Source of the DNA: Vibrio sp. Of7-15 | GTDB taxonomy: Bacteria > Pseudomonadota > Gammaproteobacteria > Enterobacterales > Vibrionaceae | Direction of reading: 5' to 3' | Assembly (NCBI RefSeq): GCF_022347565.1 | Contig: NZ_JAKRGH010000001.1 | Location: 62,001 to 126,000 of the forward strand | Length of the DNA stretch: 64,000 nucleotides | Shown here: in pieces, positions 7,389 to 15,780 of the stretch | Layout: the number at the start of each line of letters is the position of its first letter | Position numbering within the stretch: position 1 is the first letter of the stretch | Translations under genes and position numbers: made by a program | Notes under the pieces: model-generated | Seen by the model: only the letters and a program-made list of their open reading frames with translations | Told to the model about the DNA's origin: nothing | The model's database searches: none

Positions 7389-9509
7389 GTGAAGCTGATA
7401 GTGACAAAGCGTGATGGTAACCGAGCCCCATTTGATCGAGACCGTATTATTACCGCCATTTTAGGGGCAGCGGAATCGGTGGATGCACAGCTAGAAGCGT
7501 ACGCAGAGCTGGTGGCCCATGCTGTGGAAGTATCATTTGAACAACAGTCCGAAGTGGATATTCAAGACATTCAAACCGCCGTTGAAAACCAGCTAATGCA
7601 GGGGCCATATAAAGGCCTTGCTCGTTCTTACATTGAATATCGTCATGATAGAGATCTTGCGCGCGAGAAAAAAAGTGCTTTAAGCCAAGAAATACAAGGT
7701 TTAATTGAACAAAGTAATGCTGATTTGCTCAATGAAAATGCTAATAAAGACAGTAAAGTGATCCCTACTCAGCGTGATTTACTGGCGGGTATTGTGGCCA
7801 AACATTACGCGAAACAGCATATTTTACCACGTGATATTGTCCAGGCTCATGATCGTGGTGAAATCCATTATCACGATTTAGATTACGCTCCGTTTTTCCC
7901 GATGTTTAACTGCATGCTGATTGATTTAGATGGCATGCTGACGCGTGGTTTTAAAATGGGTAACGCGGAAATTGATACGCCAAAATCAATCTCTACGGCA
8001 ACAGCGGTGACGGCGCAAATTATTGCACAGGTTGCGAGCCATATTTACGGTGGAACAACCATTAACCGAATTGATGAAGTGTTAGCGCCGTATGTGGCGA
8101 TAAGTTATGAAAAGCATTTCGCCCTAGCCACAGAGTGGGAGATAGCTAACCCTAAGGCGTTTGCTCAAGTTCGTACAGAAAAAGAGTGCTACGACGCTTT
8201 CCAATCGTTGGAATATGAAGTGAATACCTTGCACACAGCGAATGGACAAACACCGTTTGTCACCTTTGGGTTTGGTTTGGGTACAAGCTGGGAATCTCGC
8301 TTAATTCAGCAAGCGATTTTGAAAAACCGAATTGCAGGGTTGGGTAAAAACAGTAAAACGGCGGTGTTTCCTAAATTGGTCTTTGCGATTAAAGATGGCT
8401 TGAACCATAAAAAAGCCGATCCAAACTACGACATTAAAACATTGGCGTTGGAGTGTGCTTCTAAGCGAATGTACCCAGATATTTTAAATTATGATCAAGT
8501 GGTTAACGTTACAGGTTCTTTTAAAACCCCAATGGGGTGTCGAAGCTTCTTAGGGGCTTATGAAGAGCAAGGCGAGCTAATACATGAAGGTCGCTGCAAT
8601 ATTGGGGTAGTGAGCCTAAACCTTCCTCGTATTGCAATTGAAGCTGATGGAAATGAAAAAGCGTTTTATGAACTGTTGAAAAATCGCCTGAGTTTAGCGC
8701 GCCGTGCGTTAGAAACCCGTATTAGCCGTTTAGAAGGGGTAAAAGCACGTGTTGCTCCAATTCTTTATATGGAAGGCGCGTGCGGGGTACGTTTAAACCC
8801 AGATGATAACGTTGCTGAGATTTTTAAGCATGATCGCGCTTCTATTTCATTAGGTTACATCGGTTTACATGAAACCATTACGGCACTGTATCAACATAGC
8901 GAGCATGTTTACGATAATGAGCTGTTGCGTCAAAAGTCGGTGGAACTGCTCAGTGTGTTAAAACAAGCGGTAGACTCATGGAAGCAAGAAACAGGGTATG
9001 GATTTAGCTTATACGCGACGCCAAGCGAAAACTTATGCAGTCGTTTTTGTAAGTTAGATGCGGCAGAATTTGGTGTGATTGATGATGTGACCGATAAAGG
9101 TTATTACACCAACAGCTTTCACCTAGATGTACAAAAGAAAGTAAACCCGTATGACAAGATTGATTTTGAGATGGTATATCCTGCTATCTCAAATGGTGGT
9201 TTTATCTGTTATGGGGAGTTTCCAAATATGCAGAATAACGTGGAAGCGTTGGAGGATGTTTGGGATTACAGTTATAGCCGTGTGCCTTATTATGGTACTA
9301 ATACGCCAATTGATGAGTGCTATGACTGTGGTTATACCGGGGAGTTTTCGTGTACCAGTAAAGGCTTTACGTGCCCGAAATGCGGTAATCACGATTCGAC
9401 GAAAGTCTCGGTAACTCGTCGTGTGTGTGGTTATTTAGGTAGCCCAGATGCAAGGCCATTTAATTTTGGTAAACAAGAAGAAGTAAAACGCCGAGTTAAG
9501 CATTTATAG
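7389..9509 (+). CDS. nrdD: Anaerobic ribonucleoside-triphosphate reductase
   Basis: Class III reductase that converts NTPs to dNTPs without oxygen, using a glycyl radical. About 706 residues. An ATP-cone occupies the N-terminus (KRDGNRAPFDRDRII), the catalytic barrel follows, a four-Cys zinc site lies near the C-terminus (CYDCG then CPKCG), and the radical loop is RVCGYLG close to the end, as in E. coli NrdD. AAGGAG at 7378-7383 is correctly spaced for GTG 7389; an in-frame GTG at 7383 overlaps that ribosome site and is less likely. nrdG follows 36 bases later. FNR-like and NrdR-like sites lie upstream. Confidence 0.97.
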   Translation: MKLIVTKRDGNRAPFDRDRIITAILGAAESVDAQLEAYAELVAHAVEVSFEQQSEVDIQDIQTAVENQLMQGPYKGLARSYIEYRHDRDLAREKKSALSQEIQGLIEQSNADLLNENANKDSKVIPTQRDLLAGIVAKHYAKQHILPRDIVQAHDRGEIHYHDLDYAPFFPMFNCMLIDLDGMLTRGFKMGNAEIDTPKSISTATAVTAQIIAQVASHIYGGTTINRIDEVLAPYVAISYEKHFALATEWEIANPKAFAQVRTEKECYDAFQSLEYEVNTLHTANGQTPFVTFGFGLGTSWESRLIQQAILKNRIAGLGKNSKTAVFPKLVFAIKDGLNHKKADPNYDIKTLALECASKRMYPDILNYDQVVNVTGSFKTPMGCRSFLGAYEEQGELIHEGRCNIGVVSLNLPRIAIEADGNEKAFYELLKNRLSLARRALETRISRLEGVKARVAPILYMEGACGVRLNPDDNVAEIFKHDRASISLGYIGLHETITALYQHSEHVYDNELLRQKSVELLSVLKQAVDSWKQETGYGFSLYATPSENLCSRFCKLDAAEFGVIDDVTDKGYYTNSFHLDVQKKVNPYDKIDFEMVYPAISNGGFICYGEFPNMQNNVEALEDVWDYSYSRVPYYGTNTPIDECYDCGYTGEFSCTSKGFTCPKCGNHDSTKVSVTRRVCGYLGSPDARPFNFGKQEEVKRRVKHL

Positions 9510-9545
9510 CCAAGCAAGCAGATAGAATTACGATAGGCAGAGTCG

Positions 9546-10013
9546 ATGAATTATCATCAATACCATGGGGTCGATGTGGTGAATGGGCCAGGAACTCGTT
9601 GTACTTTATTTGTTTCTGGTTGCATACATCAATGTAAAGGTTGCTATAACAAAGCGACGTGGCGGGTGGATTCAGGGCACTTGTTTACCCAAGCCCTTGA
9701 AGATCAAATTATTGCGGATTTAAATGATACTCGTATTCGTCGTCGAGGTTTGTCTCTGTCGGGAGGAGACCCACTGCACCCAACCAATTTGAATGACATT
9801 TATCGATTGGTACAACGTGTCAAAACGGAATGCGAAGGGAAAGACATCTGGTTATGGACTGGTTATCGGCTTGAAGAGTTGAACTCTGAGCAGAGGCTTC
9901 TTTTGCCGTATATCGATACTGTAGTTGACGGTAAGTTTGAACAGGACTTAGCAGACCCTTCTTTAAAGTGGCGAGGCAGTAAGAATCAGATCATACATTG
10001 TTTGAACTCATAG
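9546..10013 (+). CDS. nrdG: Anaerobic ribonucleotide reductase activating protein (radical SAM)
   Basis: 155 residues, typical size. The 4Fe-4S cluster motif CxxxCxxC is at Cys26, Cys30 and Cys33 (GCIHQCKGC). The SAM-binding SLSGGDPL motif is at about 75-82. The enzyme generates the glycyl radical on NrdD. It is co-directional with nrdD, 36 bases apart, and so shares its promoter. Confidence 0.97.
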   Translation: MNYHQYHGVDVVNGPGTRCTLFVSGCIHQCKGCYNKATWRVDSGHLFTQALEDQIIADLNDTRIRRRGLSLSGGDPLHPTNLNDIYRLVQRVKTECEGKDIWLWTGYRLEELNSEQRLLLPYIDTVVDGKFEQDLADPSLKWRGSKNQIIHCLNS

Positions 10014-10126
10014 TTCTGTTCAGTGTTTTTTATTAATAGTGCGAGGGGTAGCTCATTAAAACAATGCGTTATCTCTCATTTCTAGAGCTAAGAAAATACA
10101 CTGATTATTTTTTGAACAATTAAGTC

Positions 10127-10154
10127 TGTACAAGTAAGCTTTTTTTGGTATTAT
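10127..10154 (+). promoter_or_regulatory. Candidate promoter of cspA
   Basis: A -35-like TGTACA (10127-10132) and a -10 TATTAT (10149-10154) are 16 bases apart. Transcription would start near 10160 and give a leader of about 180 bases, the length seen in cold-shock csp mRNAs. Confidence 0.45.
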
Positions 10155-10159
10155 TCTGC

Positions 10160-10342
10160 CCGGCCTGCAATTCAGACCTATTTATATGCGAAATTATGTT
10201 TTTGAAAACCTTCGAACACCTGCTTTACTAGTTGTTGTCATGAAGTATTTCCTTTCATAAGTTTTTTATCACATAAATAATTCTTTTTTGGCTATACCCG
10301 CATTTTTTTGCGAATTATTTTTTGAAAATTTAGGAGACACTC
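10160..10342 (+). promoter_or_regulatory. Long cspA-type 5-prime leader
   Basis: About 180 A+T-rich bases without an ORF before the cold-shock gene, ending in the ribosome site TAGGAGAC. Long structured leaders in E. coli cspA act as thermosensors and hold cold-shock control. The same role is inferred here from length and position only; no specific cold box was identified. Confidence 0.5.
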
Positions 10343-10552
10343 ATGTCTAAATCAACTGGTATCGTTAAGTGGTTCAACGAAGAGAAAGGTTTTGGTTTCA
10401 TCACTCAAGATAACGGCGGCGCAGACGTATTCGTACATTTCAGCGCTATCGCTTCTGAGGGTTTCAAAACTCTAGCTGAAGGTCAAAAAGTTTCTTTTGA
10501 CTCTGAGCAAGGCCAAAAAGGCCCACAAGCTTCTAACGTAGTTGCTTTATAA
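10343..10552 (+). CDS. cspA: CspA-family cold-shock protein
   Basis: 69 residues, a single OB-fold cold-shock domain. RNP1 (KGFGFI) and RNP2 (VFVHF) are intact. It binds single-stranded nucleic acid and melts mRNA structure in the cold. GGAG lies 8 bases before the ATG. It is monocistronic, with a long leader and its own terminator. The paralogue number (cspA, cspE and so on) cannot be told from sequence. Confidence 0.95.
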   Translation: MSKSTGIVKWFNEEKGFGFITQDNGGADVFVHFSAIASEGFKTLAEGQKVSFDSEQGQKGPQASNVVAL

Positions 10553-10570
10553 TTCGAAGATTTATTCTTC

Positions 10571-10601
10571 TAAAAATGCTGGCTAAGGCCGGCATTTTTT
10601 A
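10571..10601 (+). terminator. Intrinsic terminator of cspA
   Basis: AAAATGCTGGC and GCCGGCATTTT pair (one G-T) around a short TAAG loop and end in a run of six T. Strong rho-independent terminator 20 bases after the cspA stop. Confidence 0.9.
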
Positions 10602-10826
10602 TACCTGCTGACTTATATTCTTTTCTTATAGCTTTTGTAGTTTCATTTCTTTTACTGTTTTGTATACATATACTGACAACAATCTTATCCCCTTTCGTAC
10701 CATAACTTCTTAATTTATTGTTTTTGAAAATGATGTTTGCTAGTTTCAATGAACATACATGTGTTCATTTAGAGTCAAGCTGGGCTGTACTCTATTTTAA
10801 TAACAATATAAAAGGACGTTATTTTC

Positions 10827-12014
10827 ATGCTGAAGAATCTGCCAACGCCAGAGCAAGATCCGATTTTATCTTTGTCTATTGCTTATCGTGAAGATACTCG
10901 CGAAAACAAGGTTGATCTTGGAATTGGTGTGTACCGCAACAGTGATGGTGAAACACCGATTATGAAAGCGGTGCAACAGGCACAAACACAAATTGTCTCA
11001 GAGCAAAAGACCAAAGCCTATGTTGGCCTTGCGGGCTGCGAAATATTCAATAAAAGCATGGTTGATCTGCTGCTAAAAGGCACTTCTGCTTATGGCCGTG
11101 TTTCTGCGGTACAAACGCCAGGCGCGAGTGGGGCATTGCGTATGTTGGGTGACTTGATGAAAGTGGCTCAGCCTGATACCACTGTTTGGATCAGTAATCC
11201 AAGCTATGTTAACCATAAACCAGTTATGGAAGCGGCGGGCCTTAAGGTTCGCTATTACAACTACTTCTGCCCAGTGACAAAGCAGGTTGACGGTGAAAAA
11301 ATGCTGTCTGATCTTTCACAAGCGGGTCCAAAAGATGTGGTTATTCTGCATGGTTGTTGCCATAACCCGACTGGTGCTGACTTGTCATTTGAGCACTGGA
11401 AAGCCATTACTGAATTGGTATTAAAGAATGGTTTCTTGCCTTTTGTGGATATTGCCTACCAAGGTTTTGGTGACGGCTTAGAGCAAGACGCTGCTGGTAT
11501 GCGTTACATGGCGGATCATGTTGGTGAAATGTTCATTGCCACATCGTGTTCTAAGAACTTTGGTCTATATCGCGAGCGCACGGGGGCGGCAATCGTGGTC
11601 GGTCAAGATCATAACCATGCGGTAAATGCGAAAGGGAAGTTATTGCAACTGGCTCGTACTACTTACACTATGCCACCAGATCACGGTGCGGCTTTGGTTG
11701 GGCGAATTTTGACTACGCCAGATCTTACCGCGACATGGAAATCGGAATTGGTGGAAATGCAGTCGCGTTTGGTGTCTTTACGTACTCAGCTTACGGCAGC
11801 ATTGCAACAACATACCGATAGTGATGATTTTGATTTCATTAATCAACATAAAGGTATGTTTACTGTAACGGGGCTGTCTCCAGCACAAATGGCAACATTA
11901 GGTACTGATTATGGAATTTATGCGGTGGGTGATGGTCGAATCAATATTGCTGGCTTGCAAGAGCAAAAAATTGATTATGTTGCTCAAGCCATTGCCAGTG
12001 TATCAAGAACCTAA
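10827..12014 (+). CDS. Aspartate/aromatic amino acid aminotransferase
   Basis: 395 residues, a class I fold aminotransferase of the AspC/TyrB type. It uses PLP to swap amino groups between Asp or aromatic amino acids and 2-oxoglutarate. PLP residues are present: N180 in the HNPTG loop, D208 and Y211 (FVDIAYQG), and the Schiff-base lysine K243 (SCSKNFGLY). Ribosome site AAAGGACG precedes ATG 10827. The sequence departs from housekeeping AspC, so it may be a paralogue. The adjacent retropepsin lipoprotein gene starts 32 bases after the stop. Confidence 0.92.
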   Translation: MLKNLPTPEQDPILSLSIAYREDTRENKVDLGIGVYRNSDGETPIMKAVQQAQTQIVSEQKTKAYVGLAGCEIFNKSMVDLLLKGTSAYGRVSAVQTPGASGALRMLGDLMKVAQPDTTVWISNPSYVNHKPVMEAAGLKVRYYNYFCPVTKQVDGEKMLSDLSQAGPKDVVILHGCCHNPTGADLSFEHWKAITELVLKNGFLPFVDIAYQGFGDGLEQDAAGMRYMADHVGEMFIATSCSKNFGLYRERTGAAIVVGQDHNHAVNAKGKLLQLARTTYTMPPDHGAALVGRILTTPDLTATWKSELVEMQSRLVSLRTQLTAALQQHTDSDDFDFINQHKGMFTVTGLSPAQMATLGTDYGIYAVGDGRINIAGLQEQKIDYVAQAIASVSRT

Positions 12015-12046
12015 ATCATTTGTACTAGATTCAGTTAGGACACTCA

Positions 12047-12610
12047 ATGAAAAAATATGCTTTTTTATCTCTGCCTCTTTTGTTAGCAGGTTGTATTAAT
12101 ATGCCATCGACAACCAATGATAAAGAAGAGACAACCAATCCTTCATCATCTGCTGTTGAAAAGCCAGTGTCCACTGAGTTTAAAACTGCTGATGGTAAGT
12201 TGATCTTGGGAGAAAAAGAGTGGGTTTATGTTGATGCCATTTCCATGAGTGTGGAGGCCCGGGTCGATACGGGCGCAACAACGTCATCAATAAGTGCCGT
12301 CGATATTGTCCCTTTTGAACGAGATGGGCAAGATTGGGTGAAGTTTAAGCTTGCTCATAATGATCGTGAAACCAAAGAGATGCAAGCACCGGTATCTCGT
12401 TGGGTCAGAATTACGCAATCAAGTACAGAAGGGTATGACAGACGCCCTGTTATCGAGGCTTGGATTCAAATTGGTGAGTTAAAGCAGCAAACTGAGTTTA
12501 CTTTGACGGATCGTTCTCATCTGAAATTTGGCGTCCTACTTGGACGTAGCTTCTTTCGCGATGTAGCCATTGTGGATGTCAGTAAGCGTTTCGTTCAGCC
12601 GAAGAAGTAA
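12047..12610 (+). CDS. Retropepsin-like ATP-dependent zinc protease family lipoprotein
   Basis: 187 residues. A lipoprotein signal (LLLAGC, lipidated Cys16) is followed by a Ser/Thr-rich linker and one aspartyl-protease-like domain with the active-site motif DTGATTSS (Asp74). This is the Zn_protease/RimB family (COG4067), related to retroviral-type proteases; several members are exported lipoproteins. Only one DTG motif is present, so an active form would need a dimer. It lies close behind the aminotransferase gene. Confidence 0.85.
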   Translation: MKKYAFLSLPLLLAGCINMPSTTNDKEETTNPSSSAVEKPVSTEFKTADGKLILGEKEWVYVDAISMSVEARVDTGATTSSISAVDIVPFERDGQDWVKFKLAHNDRETKEMQAPVSRWVRITQSSTEGYDRRPVIEAWIQIGELKQQTEFTLTDRSHLKFGVLLGRSFFRDVAIVDVSKRFVQPKK

Positions 12611-12621
12611 TTAGCTAAAAG

Positions 12622-12668
12622 TCGCTTTACTGCACCACAAGATAGTGCGCAGTAAAGCGATGTATTTT
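12622..12668. terminator. Long hairpin terminator between convergent genes
   Basis: A 12-bp stem (TCGCTTTACTGC with GCAGTAAAGCGA), extended inward by GCAC/GTGC with a two-base bulge, lies between the protease and transglycosylase genes. TGTATTTTTATT follows on the plus strand. It probably serves the plus-strand gene and perhaps both. Confidence 0.75.
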
Positions 12669-14104
12669 TATTCCGGAAAAATATCGTGATTAGTGGTTAG
12701 GTTTTTTGCGTTTCTTTCTTTTCTCATCTGATGCAGTTGTGAAATTTGCTTGTAAATTACGTAGTAGCGACTGATGTTATTGACATAATTCACTGGTTCA
12801 CGGCTGATGTATTTTCTAGCCATCATTTCCACATTGTTAAACCAGATCTTGTCATCGTAGCCGTACTCTTTGGCTAATCTGCGCATCTTTCTAATTTTTG
12901 CAGGGCCTGCGTTATAGGCCGCGAGAGCAAAATACATTCGATTATCGATGCTGATCTCTTCATCTGTGAAATAACGGTCCAGAATAAATCTTAGGTATCT
13001 CACGCCAGCATGAACGTTATTTTCTAGTTTATAAATATTCGGAATGTTGACGTAAGGCTCTTTAGCCGTTGTAGGCAACACCTGCATAATGCCTACAGCG
13101 CCTTTAGAAGAAATACTGCTATTGTCAAAACGAGATTCTTGGAAAGCTTGCGCAGAAATCATTAACCAATCAAATTGGTATTTATTGGCATATTGATTAA
13201 ACACTGGTGAAAGTTGCTCAAAGCGGTCTACTTTTTCTGGGCTAATGGCTGTTTTTAACCAACTCGTATTTTTGAGGTATTTTTTATAAATAATATTGCC
13301 CAGTAAAGTGCCTTGTTTGATGGTGTGGATATAATCATTAACCAATTGTTTGAGTTGTGGGCTGTTTTTTCTCAAGCTCCAAGCGATTTCGCCGCCACTA
13401 CGGATGGGGGCCCCTCTGTGTACTAGAAGATCAGGCATGACTTTCAGCCAAAAGTCAGCTTTATGGCTATCAATCACAGTGGCGGGAATGATTTGTCTGT
13501 TTACCATTTCAAGTAACTCATAATCTTGTAGTGTTTCTTCAATGAAGTTGACTTGAATAGGAGCTAAGCCCTGCTCTGACAGTGTTTTGTTGAGGTTTTG
13601 TAAGCTTTCAAAGTAACTTGAACTTGGGCGAACCCAAACCTCTTTACCAGAAAAGTCAGCCAAGGTTTTGATCTCAGAACGATTAATGTGTGTGACCACA
13701 TACTCCATAATATTCTTGATTACTGGTTGGCTGAAATCAACGGATTTTAACCGTTGTGGGGTAATGGTCAGATTAGCAACCGACATGTCACCAAAGCCCG
13801 CTTCAAGTGCGCCAAGGAGTTGGTCACGTTCAACGGGAATGATTTGAATTTTAAGCGGTTGTTTGTTCTTTTTTAAATGATTTTCAAAATGCTGAAGTAA
13901 CTCGGCGATGATGCCTTTGGGCTCGCCATCTTTGATGTAGTAGAAACCGAGATCAGCGGCAACCAACACTCGAAGTACCTGTTTTTCTTTTAGGTCATCT
14001 AGGTCCCCTAAGTAAGGGGCTTTATGTAGAGGTGATAACTCAAGCGACCATGCGTGGGTAGAGCCAAACATTAAAATAAAAGTGATTGCACGTAGTAAAT
14101 CCAT
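12668..14104 (-). CDS. MltF-like membrane-bound lytic murein transglycosylase
   Basis: 478 residues. An N-terminal signal segment (about 1-20) is followed by a periplasmic solute-binding-like domain (about 40-275, SBP_bac_3 type) and a C-terminal SLT domain (about 295-450). The catalytic glutamate is E323 in AQAFQESRF, with the SLT motifs GAVGIMQV and AYNAGPAKI. MltF-type enzymes cleave peptidoglycan between MurNAc and GlcNAc, forming anhydroMurNAc, and the solute-binding domain modulates this. It is monocistronic, with a T-rich gap upstream. Confidence 0.9.
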   Translation of the reverse strand: MDLLRAITFILMFGSTHAWSLELSPLHKAPYLGDLDDLKEKQVLRVLVAADLGFYYIKDGEPKGIIAELLQHFENHLKKNKQPLKIQIIPVERDQLLGALEAGFGDMSVANLTITPQRLKSVDFSQPVIKNIMEYVVTHINRSEIKTLADFSGKEVWVRPSSSYFESLQNLNKTLSEQGLAPIQVNFIEETLQDYELLEMVNRQIIPATVIDSHKADFWLKVMPDLLVHRGAPIRSGGEIAWSLRKNSPQLKQLVNDYIHTIKQGTLLGNIIYKKYLKNTSWLKTAISPEKVDRFEQLSPVFNQYANKYQFDWLMISAQAFQESRFDNSSISSKGAVGIMQVLPTTAKEPYVNIPNIYKLENNVHAGVRYLRFILDRYFTDEEISIDNRMYFALAAYNAGPAKIRKMRRLAKEYGYDDKIWFNNVEMMARKYISREPVNYVNNISRYYVIYKQISQLHQMRKERNAKNLTTNHDIFPE

Positions 14105-14320
14105 TTACTCGCCTTGTAATCAGTATGTTAACAATAATTAAGTAATACCACAGTTTTTTATTTAAGTCTGACTTAAACCTAATAAATGATCGGGAAGATT
14201 AATTAATTTTTTTTAATGTTTCTTTTAAAACAGTGACATAAAAAAGGAAAACTTATCAGATTGGCGTAAACTTAATCTATAAGTCGTCATTAGATATTTT
14301 CTTTAGGCTGTGGAGGGGAA

Positions 14321-15433
14321 ATGAAAGTTAATGTGAAAGATGCAAAGAGTGGCCCTGAATTACAGCAAGTTACCTTGAATAGTGAATTATCTAAAGAGTC
14401 TGTGCAGACAGCTTGGCTGACGAAACAATGGGGGACGGGAAAGGAACTGTTTGATACCTACCAACAGACAATCAGTCAGTGGTTTGATGGTCAAATTCCA
14501 CCAGAAACGGTGTGCTTTGCACCTTCTTATCTATATGTAATTCAACAGTTAGTTAAGCTAACGTCGAGTGAAGACAGCCATGTATTAACGCTGAGTAGTC
14601 ATTTGCATGAAGTAGAAGCGGCTTTAGTCAGTACCGGGCGGGTTGTGACCAATTTTGCGATTAACTTTCATGAAGAAAATGTGGTGATTGATTGGAAAGC
14701 GCTAGAAGAGCAATTGGCGCTTGCTGAAACTAAGGTGTTGTTATTAAGCCAGCCTCATCTTCCTACGGGGCATTTATGGACGCACGAAGAGCTTTCTTTA
14801 TTATCTGAGTTGTGTTGTAAGCACCGAGTATGGGTGATCAGTGATGAAACTGGCTCTGATTTGTCTTTTTCTGATTTTGAATCATGGGCTTATGTGGCGG
14901 ATAATCCATTCTGGGCTGTAGTTGGCTCACCTTCTCAAGCTGCATGCTTTACTTCCATACCAGAAGCGTATGTTGCTATTGCTGATTACAATGTAAAACG
15001 TGCTTTTCAGTCTGACTTGGATCTTATTTATGGTTTTCATTTTCCAGAAACCTTAGGTGTATACAGTCATATTCATGCTTACGGGCAAGAAAGTACATGG
15101 CTTCAAAGTACTTTGTCTCAATTACGTAGTCAGCATAAATATGTTGCGGATAGAATTAATCAAACGTACCCAGAGCTAGCGTACCGGGTGCCACCAAGTG
15201 GTTATATGGTATGGCTTGATTTATCGGCATTGTCGGTGGATTTAAGCAAATTAACAGAGATTTTAGAGCAGCAATTTGGACAAGATGTACTGTATATTTC
15301 TCACTTAGTTTATGCTGCTGAGCAAGCCGATGGCATCGCAATTAATGTCAGTTGTACAGAGCAAGAATTGAAAGATAAAATGGATGCCATTATTGGTGCC
15401 TTGGGCATCCTTTCTGTCATGAGTTACGAATAA
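14321..15433 (+). CDS. PatB/MalY-like PLP-fold protein lacking the catalytic lysine
   Basis: 370 residues with the class I/II aminotransferase fold of cystathionine beta-lyase PatB/MalY. The frame is recognised from PHLPTGHLWTHEEL (about 145-158), VISDETGSDLSF (about 172-183) and GSPSQAACF (202-210). In PatB/MalY the last motif is SPSKTF, whose Lys holds PLP. Here residue 206 is Gln, and the PLP-contacting Asn of NPTG is Leu147. Asp175 is kept. The N-terminal substrate segment is also divergent. The frame is intact, so it is probably a pseudoenzyme with a binding or regulatory role. The PepSY gene starts directly after its stop. Confidence 0.75.
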   Translation: MKVNVKDAKSGPELQQVTLNSELSKESVQTAWLTKQWGTGKELFDTYQQTISQWFDGQIPPETVCFAPSYLYVIQQLVKLTSSEDSHVLTLSSHLHEVEAALVSTGRVVTNFAINFHEENVVIDWKALEEQLALAETKVLLLSQPHLPTGHLWTHEELSLLSELCCKHRVWVISDETGSDLSFSDFESWAYVADNPFWAVVGSPSQAACFTSIPEAYVAIADYNVKRAFQSDLDLIYGFHFPETLGVYSHIHAYGQESTWLQSTLSQLRSQHKYVADRINQTYPELAYRVPPSGYMVWLDLSALSVDLSKLTEILEQQFGQDVLYISHLVYAAEQADGIAINVSCTEQELKDKMDAIIGALGILSVMSYE

Positions 15434-15706
15434 ATGAAAATGAGAAATAAATGGGGAAGTGCCATTGCTGTTTTAGCCTTTCTATTATCGGCTTTTTCTC
15501 TTAATGCAGAAGAAGTTGAACGCCAAGCCCAGATCCAAATTCAGGAAGTCATGTCTATTTTAGAAATGAATGGCTTCCATCAGGTAAGAAAAATTGAATT
15601 TGAGCATGACGCCATTGAAATTGAGGCTAAGAACAGTCAAGGTCAAAAAGTGGATATTGAGCTTGATTTAGTCACTGGTGCTATCCTTGAAGTTGAATTG
15701 GATTAA
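15434..15706 (+). CDS. PepSY-domain small exported protein
   Basis: 90 residues: signal peptide (about 1-25, ending LNAEE) and one PepSY-like domain that is strongly acidic (VDIELDLVTGAILEVELD at the end). PepSY proteins are thought to inhibit proteases or assist periplasmic complexes. The ATG follows directly on the stop of the PLP-like gene (TAAATG), so the two are an operon. A strong terminator follows. Confidence 0.85.
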   Translation: MKMRNKWGSAIAVLAFLLSAFSLNAEEVERQAQIQIQEVMSILEMNGFHQVRKIEFEHDAIEIEAKNSQGQKVDIELDLVTGAILEVELD

Positions 15707-15751
15707 CCTCGTTCAGGATACATAAGAGTAATCAATCTCGAGCGACTAAAG

Positions 15752-15778
15752 AAAAGCCAGCGTGTGCTGGCTTTTTTG
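15752..15778 (+). terminator. Intrinsic terminator after the PepSY gene
   Basis: AAAAGCCAGC and GCTGGCTTTT form a 10-bp stem with a GTGT loop and a T6 tail. The complementary strand also has A/T flanks, so it may stop the convergent chemoreceptor transcript too. Confidence 0.92.
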
Positions 15779-15780
15779 TG

